Source: DASWKG01 sp036396755 (lineage in GTDB: Bacteria; Actinomycetota; UBA4738; CALAEC01). From it: a stretch of DNA of 34,254 nt. A program made the translations under genes and the position numbers. How positions within the stretch are numbered: position 1 is the first letter of the stretch; the number at the start of each line of letters is the position of its first letter. The stretch lies in NCBI GenBank assembly GCA_036396755.1, contig DASWKG010000116.1, positions 1 to 34,254 of the forward strand, written 5' to 3'. Shown one piece after another: positions 7,263 to 15,806 of this stretch. Under the pieces are notes generated by a model that was given only the letters and a program-made list of their open reading frames with translations, was not told where the DNA came from and did no database searches.

Positions 7263-7874
7263 ATGGACTGGCTCGAGCACTTCATCACCGACACGATCGG
7301 GGCGTATGGCTACCTTGCCATCTTCGTCCTGATGGTCCTGGAATCCGCGCTGATCCCGATCCCGTCCGAGGTCACGATGGTCTTCGGGGGGTTCATGGTC
7401 GCCCGGGGACGGCTCGACTTCGTGCTGGTGGCGCTGACCGGGACGCTCGCGAACCTCGTGGGGTCGTGGATCGCCTACTACCTCGGCCGGGTCGGAGGGC
7501 GGCCGCTGGTCGAGCGCTGGGGCAAGTACGTGTTCCTCCGGACGCACGACCTCGACCGGGCCGAGGCCTGGTGGGCCAAACGCGGCGACGCCGCTGTGCT
7601 GGTCTCCCGCCTGCTGCCGGTGGTCCGGACCTTCATCAGCCTGCCCGCCGGGGTGGCGGAGATGCCGTTCGGAAGGTTCACGCTGTACACGTTCCTCGGC
7701 TGCCTCCCCTGGTGCTTCGCGCTGACGTGGGCCGGCGTGCTGCTCGGCGACAACTGGGAGGTCTTCCTCCGCCACTCGAGGCCGGTCGTGATCGCGGTCG
7801 GCGTGGCGGTCGCCGGGCTCCTGGTCTGGTGGTTCCTCCGAAGGCGATCCCGCGCGAGGCAGCGCCAGACCTGA
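7263..7874 (+). CDS. DedA family membrane protein
   Basis: DedA/SNARE-associated proteins are polytopic inner-membrane proteins, some shown to act in undecaprenyl-phosphate or phospholipid recycling and in proton-dependent homeostasis. Visible family marks are the LESALIPIPSE segment near residue 25, GSWIAYYLGRVGG, and the re-entrant SRLLPVVRTFISLPAG motif with its arginines, followed by terminal membrane helices and a basic tail (RRRSRARQ). I choose ATG 7263 (MDWLEHF, 203 residues) because GGGGA lies about seven bases upstream. ATG 7239, eight codons earlier, is possible but its G-rich stretch abuts the start codon. The gene is divergent from topA and convergent with the HD protein. Confidence 0.9.
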   Translation: MDWLEHFITDTIGAYGYLAIFVLMVLESALIPIPSEVTMVFGGFMVARGRLDFVLVALTGTLANLVGSWIAYYLGRVGGRPLVERWGKYVFLRTHDLDRAEAWWAKRGDAAVLVSRLLPVVRTFISLPAGVAEMPFGRFTLYTFLGCLPWCFALTWAGVLLGDNWEVFLRHSRPVVIAVGVAVAGLLVWWFLRRRSRARQRQT

Positions 7875-7899
7875 GACGCCGGCCAGCCGCCCCCCCTCT

Positions 7900-7954
7900 C
7901 CCGTTCCGTTGACACACAGCCTCGGAATGCGAGGCCCAGTGGCAACAGAACGGG
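7900..7954. terminator. Nested inverted repeats between convergent genes
   Basis: An outer arm CCCGTTC at 7900-7906 pairs with GAACGGG at 7948-7954, enclosing an inner GCCTCG (7919-7924) / CGAGGC (7930-7935) stem with a five-base loop. It lies in the 91-bp gap between the stops of the DedA and HD genes, where a bidirectional terminator would be expected. There is no T-tract, so intrinsic termination is uncertain. A run of eight G (7952-7959) follows. Confidence 0.35.
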
Positions 7955-7965
7955 GGGGGTTAGGG

Positions 7966-8511
7966 CTAGAGGTCGATCTCGGGGGCTACCTCTTGGAGGC
8001 CCTCGATGCCGACGCGGAGGAAGTCGTCGAGGGACAGGCCGATCTCCTGCTCGGCGGCCAGGATCTCCTCGCGGTTGACCCCGGGCGCGAACGACTTCTC
8101 CTTGAGCTTCTTCTTCAGCGACGAGACCTTCATGCCGGTCGCGCGCTCGGGGCGGACGAGGGCGGCGGCCACGAGCAACCCCGAGAGGGCGTCGGCGTGG
8201 ACGATCGCCTTCGACATGCGGTCGGTGCGGTGCTCCTCGTGGGCGTGGGCGAGGACGCCGTTCACGATGGCCTCGTCCACGCCCGCCTCGCGCAGCCACC
8301 CGGCGGCGACGCGCGCGTGGCGCTCGATGTCGTCGTGGGTCTGGTCCTGGTCGAGGTCGTGGAAGAGGCCGGTGAGCCCCCAGGTGTCCTCGTCCTCGCC
8401 GAAGTGACGGGCGAGGGCCCGCATCACCCCCTCGACGCTGATGAGGTGGCGAACGGTGGTCTCCTTCTCGGCCTTCTCCCGGACGAAGGCGCGCGCGGCC
8501 TGGCGGTCCAT
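7966..8511 (-). CDS. HD-domain hydrolase family protein
   Basis: The 181-residue product has HD-superfamily metal ligands in order: H22, H51-D52 in LFHDLD, H65, H89 or H91 in LAHAHEEH, and D107 in HADALSG. The family hydrolyses phosphate esters such as nucleotides, 2',3'-cyclic phosphates and ppGpp, and the substrate cannot be told here. The tail has a lysine-rich stretch (SLKKKLKEK). ATG 8511 is chosen because the MDRQAARAF sequence has the family's usual N-terminal helix and the extension upstream does not look coding. TAGGAT lies eight bases upstream of the ATG, so the mRNA may be leaderless, although GAGGC could act as a weak Shine-Dalgarno. Divergent from the secreted hydrolase at 8592. 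Confidence 0.85.
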   Translation of the reverse strand: MDRQAARAFVREKAEKETTVRHLISVEGVMRALARHFGEDEDTWGLTGLFHDLDQDQTHDDIERHARVAAGWLREAGVDEAIVNGVLAHAHEEHRTDRMSKAIVHADALSGLLVAAALVRPERATGMKVSSLKKKLKEKSFAPGVNREEILAAEQEIGLSLDDFLRVGIEGLQEVAPEIDL

Positions 8512-8519
8512 AGCCTCGC

Positions 8520-8525
8520 ATCCTA
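8520..8525 (-). promoter_or_regulatory. Candidate -10 (TAGGAT) of the HD gene
   Basis: On the minus strand TAGGAT (8525-8520) fits the TANNNT pattern and ends eight bases before the ATG at 8511. No convincing -35 is seen. It lies in the 80-bp divergent spacer shared with the gene at 8592. Confidence 0.25.
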
Positions 8526-8591
8526 CCGGTGGGAAGGTTCGCGCGGGCACGGCGTCGAACCAGTCAGCGACACCCACCCACAGGAGGCACC

Positions 8592-11500
8592 TTGAAGCTG
8601 GCTCGGTCGCTGATGATCCCCCTCGCCCTGTCGCTCATCGCCGGGCTCGGCATCCCACTCGTGGCGCAGGCGCAGGCCGACCCGCCCGACGACCCCATCG
8701 TGTTCGCCCCGCAGGGCCTCTCCGAGGCGCGCTTCCCGAAGGCCACGACGTTCACCGCGGTCGACGTCCCCGCGACCGACGGCGTGCTGCTGCACGCTCG
8801 CGTCTATCGCCCCGATACCTCGAGCAACCCCTCCTGGAAGACCCCGGTGATCCTGGTGCACTCCCCCTACTACGGCACCGACGCCAGCCCGGGCACGCGC
8901 TCGATGGACCTCGTCGACCGCTACACGCCGAAGGGCTACACGGTGGTCCTGTCGAGCGTGCGCGGCACCGGCGAGTCGGGCGGCTGCCTCGAGCAGGACG
9001 GCCCGAACCAGGCCAAGGACTTCAAGATCCTCGTCGAGCACTTCGCCGCCCAGCCGTGGACCAACGGCAAGGTGGCCTCCTACGGGAAGTCCTACGACGG
9101 CGAGACGCAGAACGCCGGCGCGGTCCTCCGCCCCGACGGCCTCGCCACGATGATCGTCGTCGCGGGCATCTCGAGCCTGTACGACGTCGGCTACTTCGAC
9201 GGCGTGCCGCTCACCCTGGGGGGCCTCGCGGCCTCCGCCGGATACGCGGCGACCGGGCCGGGCGTCGTGCCCACCGACCGGCTCCGCTACGCGCAGCGCG
9301 TCACCTGCTACGCCGACGTCTACGGCAACTCGGCGGACAACAGCGGCGACGAGACGACGTTCTGGGCCGAGCGCAACTTCCGCTACGGCGTCGAGAGCAT
9401 CAACGCGAGCGTGCTCTACGTCCAGGGCGTGAACGACTTCACGGTGAACCCGCTCGACATCGACGGCTGGTACGACGAGCTGCCGACCTTCAAGCGGGCG
9501 ATCCTCGGCCAGTGGGCGCACTTCTACCCCTACGACGCGCCCGCGAGCATCGCGCGCGACGACTGGTACCAGACGGTCGACGCCTGGCTCGACCACGAGC
9601 TGCTCGGCCTGGACACGGGCATCGAGGCATGGCCGCCCGTGCAGCTGCAGGACGAGACGAACGTCTGGCGCGCCGTCGGGTCCTTCCGCGGCGCCGGCGC
9701 GGAGCAGGCGCTGCCACTCGGGCCGGGAGGCCTCGGCGCCGCGGGCCCGGCCGGCACGACGGCTCCCTTCGCCGAGCGGACCGCCGTCACCTTCGACGGC
9801 CCGGTCCTCGGCCAGCCGCTGCACCTGTCGGGGCAGGCCTACCTCGACGCGACCATCGCGATCGACCGGACCGACGCCCACCTCGCCGTGGCGCTCCAGG
9901 AGGTGCAGGCGAGCGGATCCGTCCGCACGCTGACGCGCGGCTACCTCTCGGTCCAGCACCAGGAGGATCCGAACCGCGGCCACGAGGTCACGGGCGGGTA
10001 CCCGGTGCCCTACCACGTGCGGACCTACCCGTTCGACAAGACGCTGGCGGCGGGCTCCAAGCTGCGCCTCTCGCTGAGCGGCTCCGACGGCTCGACCCGC
10101 CCGGCCGGCACCGCCTTCAACGGCACGGTCGAGGTGGACGGGAGCTCCCTCCTGCGGATCCCCGTCGTCGAGGAGGTGTGCGGCCTCGTCGTCGACACCC
10201 GGGCGGCCGCACCGGCGGCGCCCCCCTGCGTGGACCAGCGGATCCCCGACGCGGCCGGGTCGTGGACCGAGCCCGACGCCGCCCGGGGCCACCTCGCGAC
10301 CCACCGCCTCATCGCGACGGGGACCGGCACCGTGGGCGGGGCCCCCGCCGTCCGCGAGACCGGCTACCTGACCGTCCGCGACGGGGTGGAGCTCGCGTTC
10401 GAGGTGGTGCGCCCCGCGGGCGCCGGCGCCCACCCAACGCTCCTCACCTACGACGGCTACGACGCGGGACGCAACCCCGACAGCTCCTACGCGGCTCGCT
10501 ACCTGCCGCGCGGCTACGCGTTCGTGGGCCTCAACGTGCGCGGGACCGGCTGCTCCGGCGGGGTCTTCGACTTCTTTCAGCCCTCGGAGGGCCCGGACGG
10601 CTTCGAGATGGTCGAGTGGATCGCCCGTCAGCCGTGGTCGAACGGGAGCGTGGGGATGATCGGGAAGTCCTACCCCGGCATCACCCAGCTGTTCGTGGCG
10701 GAGGCGCGGCCGCCGCACCTGTCGGCGATCGCGCCCGGCCACTACTTCGCCGACGCCTACCGCGACGTGGCGTTCCCCGGCGGGATCCTCAACTACGCGT
10801 TCGCCTCGCTGTGGTCGTTCATCGCCCAGCCGGGGCCCGGCGTCCAGGACCTCCCCGCCGACCTCCAGGCCGGCGACCAGACCTGCGCGCAGAACCTGCA
10901 GAAGCACGCCCGCAACGCGCGCACGAACGCGTTCCTCCAGTCCCACGAGCACCCGACCGACGAGCCGTTCATCCAGAACCGCAGCCCCCTGCCGCACCTC
11001 GACCGGATCGAGGTTCCCGTGTACACGGCGCTGTCGTGGCAGGACGAGCAGCTGGCCTCGCGCCAGACGCACTCGCTCCAGCGGTTCGAGGAGCTGGGGA
11101 TCGAGTACCGGGCGGTCCTTTCGAACGGCGACCACGGCATGTACCGCCGGACCGCCCAGCTGGCCGAGCTCGACCGCTTCCTCGAGGCGCACGTCGAGGG
11201 CCGAGAGGTCCTGCGCGACGGCACGAGCCGCGAAGCCTACCTCGCCGAGCCGCCGGTCTCGGTGTTCTGGGAGCAGTCGGGGGGCGACCCGCGCTGGCGT
11301 TCCACCCTCGAGGACTGGGGCGACCAGGCCCAGCCCATGGCGCTCTACCTCGGCGAGGGCGAGGCGCTCGGCGAGCAGCCACCCACCGCCCCGTCCGCGT
11401 CGGACTCGTACGCGCACTCGGCGGCGGGGAGCCAGGGCATCGGCAACCCGCGCTACGGCTATGCGTCGCTCCCCGACGCGTACATGTGGGACCGGTACGC

Positions 11501-12062
11501 GCCCCCGCGCGGCGCCGCCCTCGCCTACACGAGCGCGCCGTTTTCCGACGACACCGTGCTCCTCGGCTCGGCCTCGGCCGACCTGTGGATCACCGCCACC
11601 GCGCCGAACGTCGACCTGCAGGTGACGCTCACCGAGATCCGGCCCGACGGCCAGGAGGTGTTCGTGCAGCAGGGCTGGCTCCGGACGAAGCAGCGGGCGC
11701 TCGACACCCATGCGTCGACGACGCTCTTGCCCGTCCAGACGCACGCGATCGAGGACGTCCAGCCGCTGTCCTCGAGCGTGCCGTCCCTGGCCCGGGTGGA
11801 GATCTTCCCGTTCGGCCAGGTGATCCGGAAGGGCTCGCGCATCCGCCTGTGGGTGGAGGCGCCGACCACGCTCCCCCAGCTCTGGGGCTTCGCGCTGGAC
11901 CCGACGCCCGCCCAGGTGCAGGTGTACCGGGACGCGACGCACCCCTCCCGGCTCGTGCTCCCCGCGACGTCGATCGAGCTCCCGGCCGCGGCGGCCTCGC
12001 AACCGGTGTGCGGTCAGCCGCTCCGCCAGCCGTGCCGCCCCGACCCGCGGCCGGTGACCTGA
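8592..12062 (+). CDS. Secreted tandem CocE/NonD-type (X-Pro dipeptidyl-peptidase S15) hydrolase
   Basis: The product is 1156 residues, about twice the usual family length. TTG 8592 is chosen because AGGAGG at 8582-8587 has ideal spacing and the protein then opens with a clean signal peptide (MKLARSLMIPLALSLIAGLG, ending near AQA). Two full units follow. Unit 1 has an alpha/beta-hydrolase with nucleophile S167 in YGKSYDG, acid in VNDFTV and histidine in GQWAH, then a jelly-roll at about 400-527. Unit 2 has nucleophile S693 in IGKSYPG, acid in SWQDEQ, histidine in NGDHGMY, then a jelly-roll at about 983-1140. Both triads look intact. Family members cleave X-Pro dipeptides, acyl-amides or esters such as cocaine; the substrate here is unknown. 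No C-terminal anchor is seen, so the enzyme is probably released. It ends 3 bp from the convergent permease gene. Confidence 0.9.
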   Translation: MKLARSLMIPLALSLIAGLGIPLVAQAQADPPDDPIVFAPQGLSEARFPKATTFTAVDVPATDGVLLHARVYRPDTSSNPSWKTPVILVHSPYYGTDASPGTRSMDLVDRYTPKGYTVVLSSVRGTGESGGCLEQDGPNQAKDFKILVEHFAAQPWTNGKVASYGKSYDGETQNAGAVLRPDGLATMIVVAGISSLYDVGYFDGVPLTLGGLAASAGYAATGPGVVPTDRLRYAQRVTCYADVYGNSADNSGDETTFWAERNFRYGVESINASVLYVQGVNDFTVNPLDIDGWYDELPTFKRAILGQWAHFYPYDAPASIARDDWYQTVDAWLDHELLGLDTGIEAWPPVQLQDETNVWRAVGSFRGAGAEQALPLGPGGLGAAGPAGTTAPFAERTAVTFDGPVLGQPLHLSGQAYLDATIAIDRTDAHLAVALQEVQASGSVRTLTRGYLSVQHQEDPNRGHEVTGGYPVPYHVRTYPFDKTLAAGSKLRLSLSGSDGSTRPAGTAFNGTVEVDGSSLLRIPVVEEVCGLVVDTRAAAPAAPPCVDQRIPDAAGSWTEPDAARGHLATHRLIATGTGTVGGAPAVRETGYLTVRDGVELAFEVVRPAGAGAHPTLLTYDGYDAGRNPDSSYAARYLPRGYAFVGLNVRGTGCSGGVFDFFQPSEGPDGFEMVEWIARQPWSNGSVGMIGKSYPGITQLFVAEARPPHLSAIAPGHYFADAYRDVAFPGGILNYAFASLWSFIAQPGPGVQDLPADLQAGDQTCAQNLQKHARNARTNAFLQSHEHPTDEPFIQNRSPLPHLDRIEVPVYTALSWQDEQLASRQTHSLQRFEELGIEYRAVLSNGDHGMYRRTAQLAELDRFLEAHVEGREVLRDGTSREAYLAEPPVSVFWEQSGGDPRWRSTLEDWGDQAQPMALYLGEGEALGEQPPTAPSASDSYAHSAAGSQGIGNPRYGYASLPDAYMWDRYAPPRGAALAYTSAPFSDDTVLLGSASADLWITATAPNVDLQVTLTEIRPDGQEVFVQQGWLRTKQRALDTHASTTLLPVQTHAIEDVQPLSSSVPSLARVEIFPFGQVIRKGSRIRLWVEAPTTLPQLWGFALDPTPAQVQVYRDATHPSRLVLPATSIELPAAAASQPVCGQPLRQPCRPDPRPVT

Positions 12063-12065
12063 GGC

Positions 12066-14372
12066 CTACCGGGCCGAAGCGATCTGGTAGGGGACGCTCA
12101 CGGCCACGACCCAGGGCTCGTACAGCAGGATGCGCTTGAAGTAGAGCCCGCGCTGGTTGTGCAGCAGCGCGTGGCGCCACTTCGTCACGACGAACTCCGG
12201 CATGATGACGGTGACGACCGTGTCGGGCCTCACGCTGTACCGGCGGATCTCGTCGAGGAGCGGAGGCCCGTACTCCCGGAAGGGCGCCTCGACGACGGTG
12301 AGCGGCACGTCGATCCCGTGCTCGCGCCACGCCGTGATGATGCCGTCCGCCTCCTCGGGCTCGCCGGCCAGGTAGATCGCCTCGAGCCGGGCGGGCTGCA
12401 GCGACCTCGCGTAGATCAGCGCGCGCAGGGTGGCGTCGTGGACCCCCGACACCGGGACGATGCACACGTTGCGCTCCAGCTCCACCGCGCGGTCCCTGGT
12501 GGCGCGCTGCGCGGCGCGCTCCGCCTCGATCGGCAGCAGCGGCACGTCGACGATCACCACACCGGGCTCGAAGAGCAGGGCGGTCTTGATCCGCAGCGCC
12601 AGCGTCCGTTTCAAGAGGTACAGCAGGAGCCCGCTCGTCACAACCTCGGGCACGACGACGGTCACGAAGTCGAGCCGGCCCCGGGGCAGCGAGCGGACGA
12701 AGCGCCGCACCGCCTTCGTGACGGGCTCGCCCCGCTCCTGCTCGAGCGCCGACAGCGGCGGCAGCCTCGGCGCGACCTGCCTCCACTCGTCCTGGACCTC
12801 GGCCACCGGCCCCTCCCCGATGTAGAGGGGGTGGATGGTGTCGGCGCGGACCGTATAGAGCCACGACACCATCTCGCGCGTCGCGTGGTCGAGGGTGGGC
12901 ACCACGAGGACCATGGAGTTGGTCGCCTCCATCTCCATCGACAGCTCACCGCGGTCGAGCTGGGCCCGGACGTGCTCGTAGTGGCGATGGATCGAGAGCA
13001 GGAGCAGCACGATGACCGGCATCGCCGCGATCACGATCCAGGCGCCGTGGCTGAACTTCGTCAGCGTGACGATCACCAGCACGATGCCGGTGGCGGAGGC
13101 GCCGATGCCGTTGATCAATGCGCTGCGGCGCCACCCCGGCTCCTTCAGCCGGATCCATCGCCGCACCATGCCGGTCTGCGACAGCGTGAACGCCGTGAAC
13201 ACCCCCACGACGTAGAGCTGGATCAGGGCGGTCAGCTCCGCGTCGAAGACCCAGACCAGGGCCGCCGCCAGCACCGAGAGCACGACGATGCCGTTGGAGA
13301 AGACGAGCCGGTCCCCGCGGTTCATGAACTGGCGGGGCATGAAGTGGTCGCGCGCGAGGATCGCCGACAGGCGAGGGAAGTCCTGGTAGGAGGTGTTCGC
13401 CGCGAGGATAAGGATCAGCGCGGTGAAGACCTGGAGCACGTAGAACATGGCCCCCCCGCCGAAGATCGTCTCGCCGATCTGCGCGAGGACCGACTTCTCG
13501 ACCGCCAACCCTTCGGCGACGCGGACGTGCAGCCCGCGCGCCAGGAACGTGATGCCGACGAACATCCCGACCGTCATCACGCCCATGATCGAGAGCGTGG
13601 AGGCCGCGTTCTTCGCCTGGGGGCGGCGGAACGCCTGCACGCCGTCGGCGATCGCCTCGACGCCGGTGAGCGCCGTGGAGCCCGAGGCGAACGCCCGGAG
13701 GATCAGGAACAGGGAGAGCGCGTGTGTCTCCTCGATCGGGAGGTTCGCGGTCGCGGCCTGCGGGCAGCCGTTGAGGCAGTTGACGAAGCCCGCCAGCATC
13801 ATCGCGTAGACCACCGCGACGAAGCCGTAGGTGGGGATCGCGAAGAGCGTCCCCGCCTCCCGGACGCCTCGGAGGTTGGCGACGGCGACCAGAGCGATGA
13901 GGGACAGCGCGATCGAGAGCTTGTGGTCGGCGAGCCCCGGCGCGGCGGAGACGATCGCGATCGTCCCCGCCGTCACCGAGACGGCGACCGTGAGCACGTA
14001 GTCCTGCAGGATGGCCGCCGCGGCGACGAGCCCGGGGATGGTCCCGAGGTTCTCCTTGGCCACGATGTACGAGCCGCCGCCCCTCGGGTACGCCCGGACG
14101 GTCTGGCGGTACGAGGTGATGACGATCACCAGAACCAGGCCGATCACGAACGCGGTCGGGATCATGAGGCGGAACGAGGTGGCCCCCGCCATCGCCAGGA
14201 CCAGCATCATCTCCTCGGTGGCGTAGGCGTTCGAGGAGAGCGGGTCGGAGGAGAAGACCGGCAGCGCCAGTGTCTTGGGGAGCAGCTGGTGCTCGAGCTT
14301 GTCCGAAGCGAGGGCCCGGCCGAGCAGGACCCGCTTGACGGTATCGCCGATGCGCCCGGTCACGGAAGCCAC
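12066..14372 (-). CDS. KimA-like APC superfamily permease with duplicated C-terminal domain
   Basis: The N-terminal 470 or so residues form an APC-fold transporter. Its opening resembles Bacillus KimA (YdaO), a high-affinity K+/H+ symporter: SSDPLSSNAYATEEMM, SYRQTVRAYPRGGGSYIVAKENLG and QDYVLTVAVSVTAG. K+ uptake is therefore the best guess, with amino-acid transport the alternative. The cytosolic part (485-768) contains two copies of a USP-like domain: VVVPEVV at 572-578 with LLFEPGVVIVDVP at 599-611, and VIMPEFV at 722-728 with LLYEPWVVAVSVP at 749-761. KimA has about 607 residues and one such domain. GTG 14372 lacks a Shine-Dalgarno, but TAGAAT ends eight bases upstream, consistent with a leaderless mRNA. 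The gene is divergent from two TrkA genes, as in the Mycobacterium Rv2690c-ceoB-ceoC arrangement. Confidence 0.85.
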   Translation of the reverse strand: MASVTGRIGDTVKRVLLGRALASDKLEHQLLPKTLALPVFSSDPLSSNAYATEEMMLVLAMAGATSFRLMIPTAFVIGLVLVIVITSYRQTVRAYPRGGGSYIVAKENLGTIPGLVAAAAILQDYVLTVAVSVTAGTIAIVSAAPGLADHKLSIALSLIALVAVANLRGVREAGTLFAIPTYGFVAVVYAMMLAGFVNCLNGCPQAATANLPIEETHALSLFLILRAFASGSTALTGVEAIADGVQAFRRPQAKNAASTLSIMGVMTVGMFVGITFLARGLHVRVAEGLAVEKSVLAQIGETIFGGGAMFYVLQVFTALILILAANTSYQDFPRLSAILARDHFMPRQFMNRGDRLVFSNGIVVLSVLAAALVWVFDAELTALIQLYVVGVFTAFTLSQTGMVRRWIRLKEPGWRRSALINGIGASATGIVLVIVTLTKFSHGAWIVIAAMPVIVLLLLSIHRHYEHVRAQLDRGELSMEMEATNSMVLVVPTLDHATREMVSWLYTVRADTIHPLYIGEGPVAEVQDEWRQVAPRLPPLSALEQERGEPVTKAVRRFVRSLPRGRLDFVTVVVPEVVTSGLLLYLLKRTLALRIKTALLFEPGVVIVDVPLLPIEAERAAQRATRDRAVELERNVCIVPVSGVHDATLRALIYARSLQPARLEAIYLAGEPEEADGIITAWREHGIDVPLTVVEAPFREYGPPLLDEIRRYSVRPDTVVTVIMPEFVVTKWRHALLHNQRGLYFKRILLYEPWVVAVSVPYQIASAR

Positions 14373-14380
14373 GGGGAGAG

Positions 14381-14409
14381 ATTCTAGGGGTGCGAACCCC
14401 TGGTTTCAC
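14381..14409 (-). promoter_or_regulatory. Candidate promoter of the KimA-like gene (GTGAAA-N17-TAGAAT)
   Basis: On the minus strand GTGAAA (14409-14404, four of six) and TAGAAT (14386-14381, five of six) are 17 bases apart. The -10 ends eight bases before GTG 14372, predicting a leaderless transcript. An inverted repeat fills the spacer. Confidence 0.45.
14386..14401. promoter_or_regulatory. Inverted repeat AGGGGT-N4-ACCCCT in the permease promoter spacer
   Basis: The arms AGGGGT (14386-14391) and ACCCCT (14396-14401) are perfectly complementary around GCGA. If the permease gene is transcribed from the promoter described here, the repeat is not in its RNA and is better read as an operator between -35 and -10. 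It is also 45 bases upstream of the first TrkA start, so one regulator could control both directions. Confidence 0.45.
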
Positions 14410-14432
14410 TTTCAACGGCGGCCTCCGAGCAG

Positions 14433-14438
14433 TACCCT
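14433..14438 (+). promoter_or_regulatory. Candidate -10 (TACCCT) of the first TrkA gene
   Basis: TACCCT fits TANNNT and ends eight bases before GTG 14447, where no Shine-Dalgarno is visible; a leaderless start is inferred. The -35 region is weak (TTTCAA or TTCAAC). Confidence 0.25.
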
Positions 14439-14446
14439 TGCTCCTC

Positions 14447-15103
14447 GTGCATTACGTGATCATGGGCTGCGGGCGCGTGGGGGCGGAGCTGACCATCCAG
14501 CTCTCCCAGGCCGGGCACACCGTGGCCGTCATCGACAAGCGCCCCGAGGCGTTCGACCGACTGCCCCCCGGCTTCAATGCCAAGACCGTCGTCGGCATCG
14601 GGTTCGACCGGGAGGTTCAGGAGGACGCCGGCATCCGCCAGGCCGACGCCTTCATCGCGGTCTCCAACGGGGACAACTCGAACATCGTCTCCGCCCGGGT
14701 CGCCCGGGAGCACTTCCACGTCAAGAACGTGATCGCCCGCATCTACGACCCGAAGCGGGCCGAGATCTACGAGCGGCTCAACATCCCCACGGTCGCCACC
14801 GTGCGCTGGGCCGCGAAGCAGATCCAGTACCTGCTCTTCCACCCTCGCGAGCAGATGCGGGATACGTTCGCGGGCGGATCGCTCATGATCCTCACCGTTC
14901 AGGTTCCCGAGCATCTGGCCGGCCACAAGGTCGACTCGGTCACCCTCCCCGGCGAGATCGACGTGGTCGGGGTGGATCGCGGTGGCGGCGGCTTCATCCC
15001 GAAGGACGGCTCCACCTTCCAGTCCGGGGACATCGCCCACTTCGTGGTCCACAAGGACGCGATCGAGAAGCTCGACATGGTGCTCGAGCCGGCGGCGGAG
15101 TGA
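14447..15103 (+). CDS. TrkA family potassium uptake regulatory protein (first copy)
   Basis: TrkA/KtrA-type RCK proteins are cytosolic gating subunits that bind NAD(H) or adenine nucleotides and control K+ transport. The 218-residue product begins GTG 14447 (MHYVIMGCGRVGAEL), placing the Rossmann GxGxxG at residues 7-12 as usual. An open extension to 14390 is rejected because it lacks family sequence. The TrkA-N domain covers about 1-125 and TrkA-C the remainder (EHLAGHKVDSVTLPG). No TrkH or KtrB pore gene is in the window, so the partner may be the divergent KimA-like permease or a distant gene. It is followed after 4 bp by a second TrkA, like Mycobacterium ceoB-ceoC. Confidence 0.9.
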   Translation: MHYVIMGCGRVGAELTIQLSQAGHTVAVIDKRPEAFDRLPPGFNAKTVVGIGFDREVQEDAGIRQADAFIAVSNGDNSNIVSARVAREHFHVKNVIARIYDPKRAEIYERLNIPTVATVRWAAKQIQYLLFHPREQMRDTFAGGSLMILTVQVPEHLAGHKVDSVTLPGEIDVVGVDRGGGGFIPKDGSTFQSGDIAHFVVHKDAIEKLDMVLEPAAE

Positions 15104-15107
15104 CGCG

Positions 15108-15806
15108 ATGCGCGTGATGATCGCGGGAGCGGGGAACGTTGGGCGGCACCTCGCCAACGACCTCGTGAAGCGGGGACACGACGTGACGATCATCGAGCAG
15201 GAGCCGTCGGTGATGAACCGCGCGAAGACCGAGGGGAACCCGCTCGTCGACTTCATCCTCGGCGACGCGTGCGAGCCCTGGGTGCTCGAGAAGGCCGAGG
15301 TCTCGTCGTGCGAGGTGGTCGTCGCCGCCACCGGCGACGACGAGGACAACCTCGTGGTCTCGCTCCTGGCGAAGCAGGAGCACGGCGTGCCGCGCGTGGT
15401 CGCGCGCGTGAACCACCCCCAGAACGAGTGGATGTTCACCCAGCAGTGGGGCGTCGACGTCTCGATGAGCGCGCCGCACGTGCTCACCGGGCTCGTCGAG
15501 GAAGCCGTCACGGTCGGAGACCTCGTCCGGCTGTTGAAGCTCGAGGGCGGACAGGTCACGCTCGTCGAGATGCGGATCGCCGAGGACTCGACCGTCGTGG
15601 GGCGCCCGCTCTACGAGCTGCGGCTCCCGCAGGACTCCGCCATCGTCGCGATCCTGCGCGACGGGCACGTGGTGATCCCGCAGCCCGAGACCACGATCGG
15701 GCCCGGCGACGAGATCATGGCGATCGCGACACCCGACAATGAGGACCGCCTGCGCCGCGCGATCCTGGGGGAGGACCTTCCCCCTCCCTCACCCCTCTCC
15801 GCCTAA
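15108..15806 (+). CDS. TrkA family potassium uptake regulatory protein (second copy)
   Basis: The 232-residue product starts at ATG 15108 with GGCGGAG upstream. The Rossmann motif GAGNVG is at residues 6-11, the acidic E at the end of beta-2 lies in VTIIEQEP, and a TrkA-C domain ends in VIPQPETTIGPGDEIMAIA. It is 4 bp downstream of the first copy, so the two are co-transcribed and probably form a hetero-oligomeric ring. The two copies are clearly diverged, not a recent duplication. Its stop codon overlaps the stop of the convergent OB-fold gene by three bases. Confidence 0.9.
   Translation: MRVMIAGAGNVGRHLANDLVKRGHDVTIIEQEPSVMNRAKTEGNPLVDFILGDACEPWVLEKAEVSSCEVVVAATGDDEDNLVVSLLAKQEHGVPRVVARVNHPQNEWMFTQQWGVDVSMSAPHVLTGLVEEAVTVGDLVRLLKLEGGQVTLVEMRIAEDSTVVGRPLYELRLPQDSAIVAILRDGHVVIPQPETTIGPGDEIMAIATPDNEDRLRRAILGEDLPPPSPLSA

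Noticed and set aside
4863..7775. A longer TopA starting near 7775
   Set aside because: The added sequence covers the DedA gene in antisense and has no TopA character; MKLVIVESPTKAKT at 7151 is the canonical start.
8523..12002. A 1159-codon leftward frame opposite the tandem hydrolase
   Set aside because: Antisense mirror of a strongly supported gene with signal peptide, Shine-Dalgarno and two catalytic triads.
14386..14401. Hairpin read on the minus strand as a tRNA T-arm (GGGGTTCGCACCCC)
   Set aside because: The T-loop would lack the conserved A58, and no acceptor or anticodon stems can be drawn around it.
14373..14446. A c-di-AMP (ydaO-type) riboswitch before the KimA-like gene
   Set aside because: The spacer is 74 bp and the promoter leaves almost no leader; the riboswitch needs well over 100 bases.
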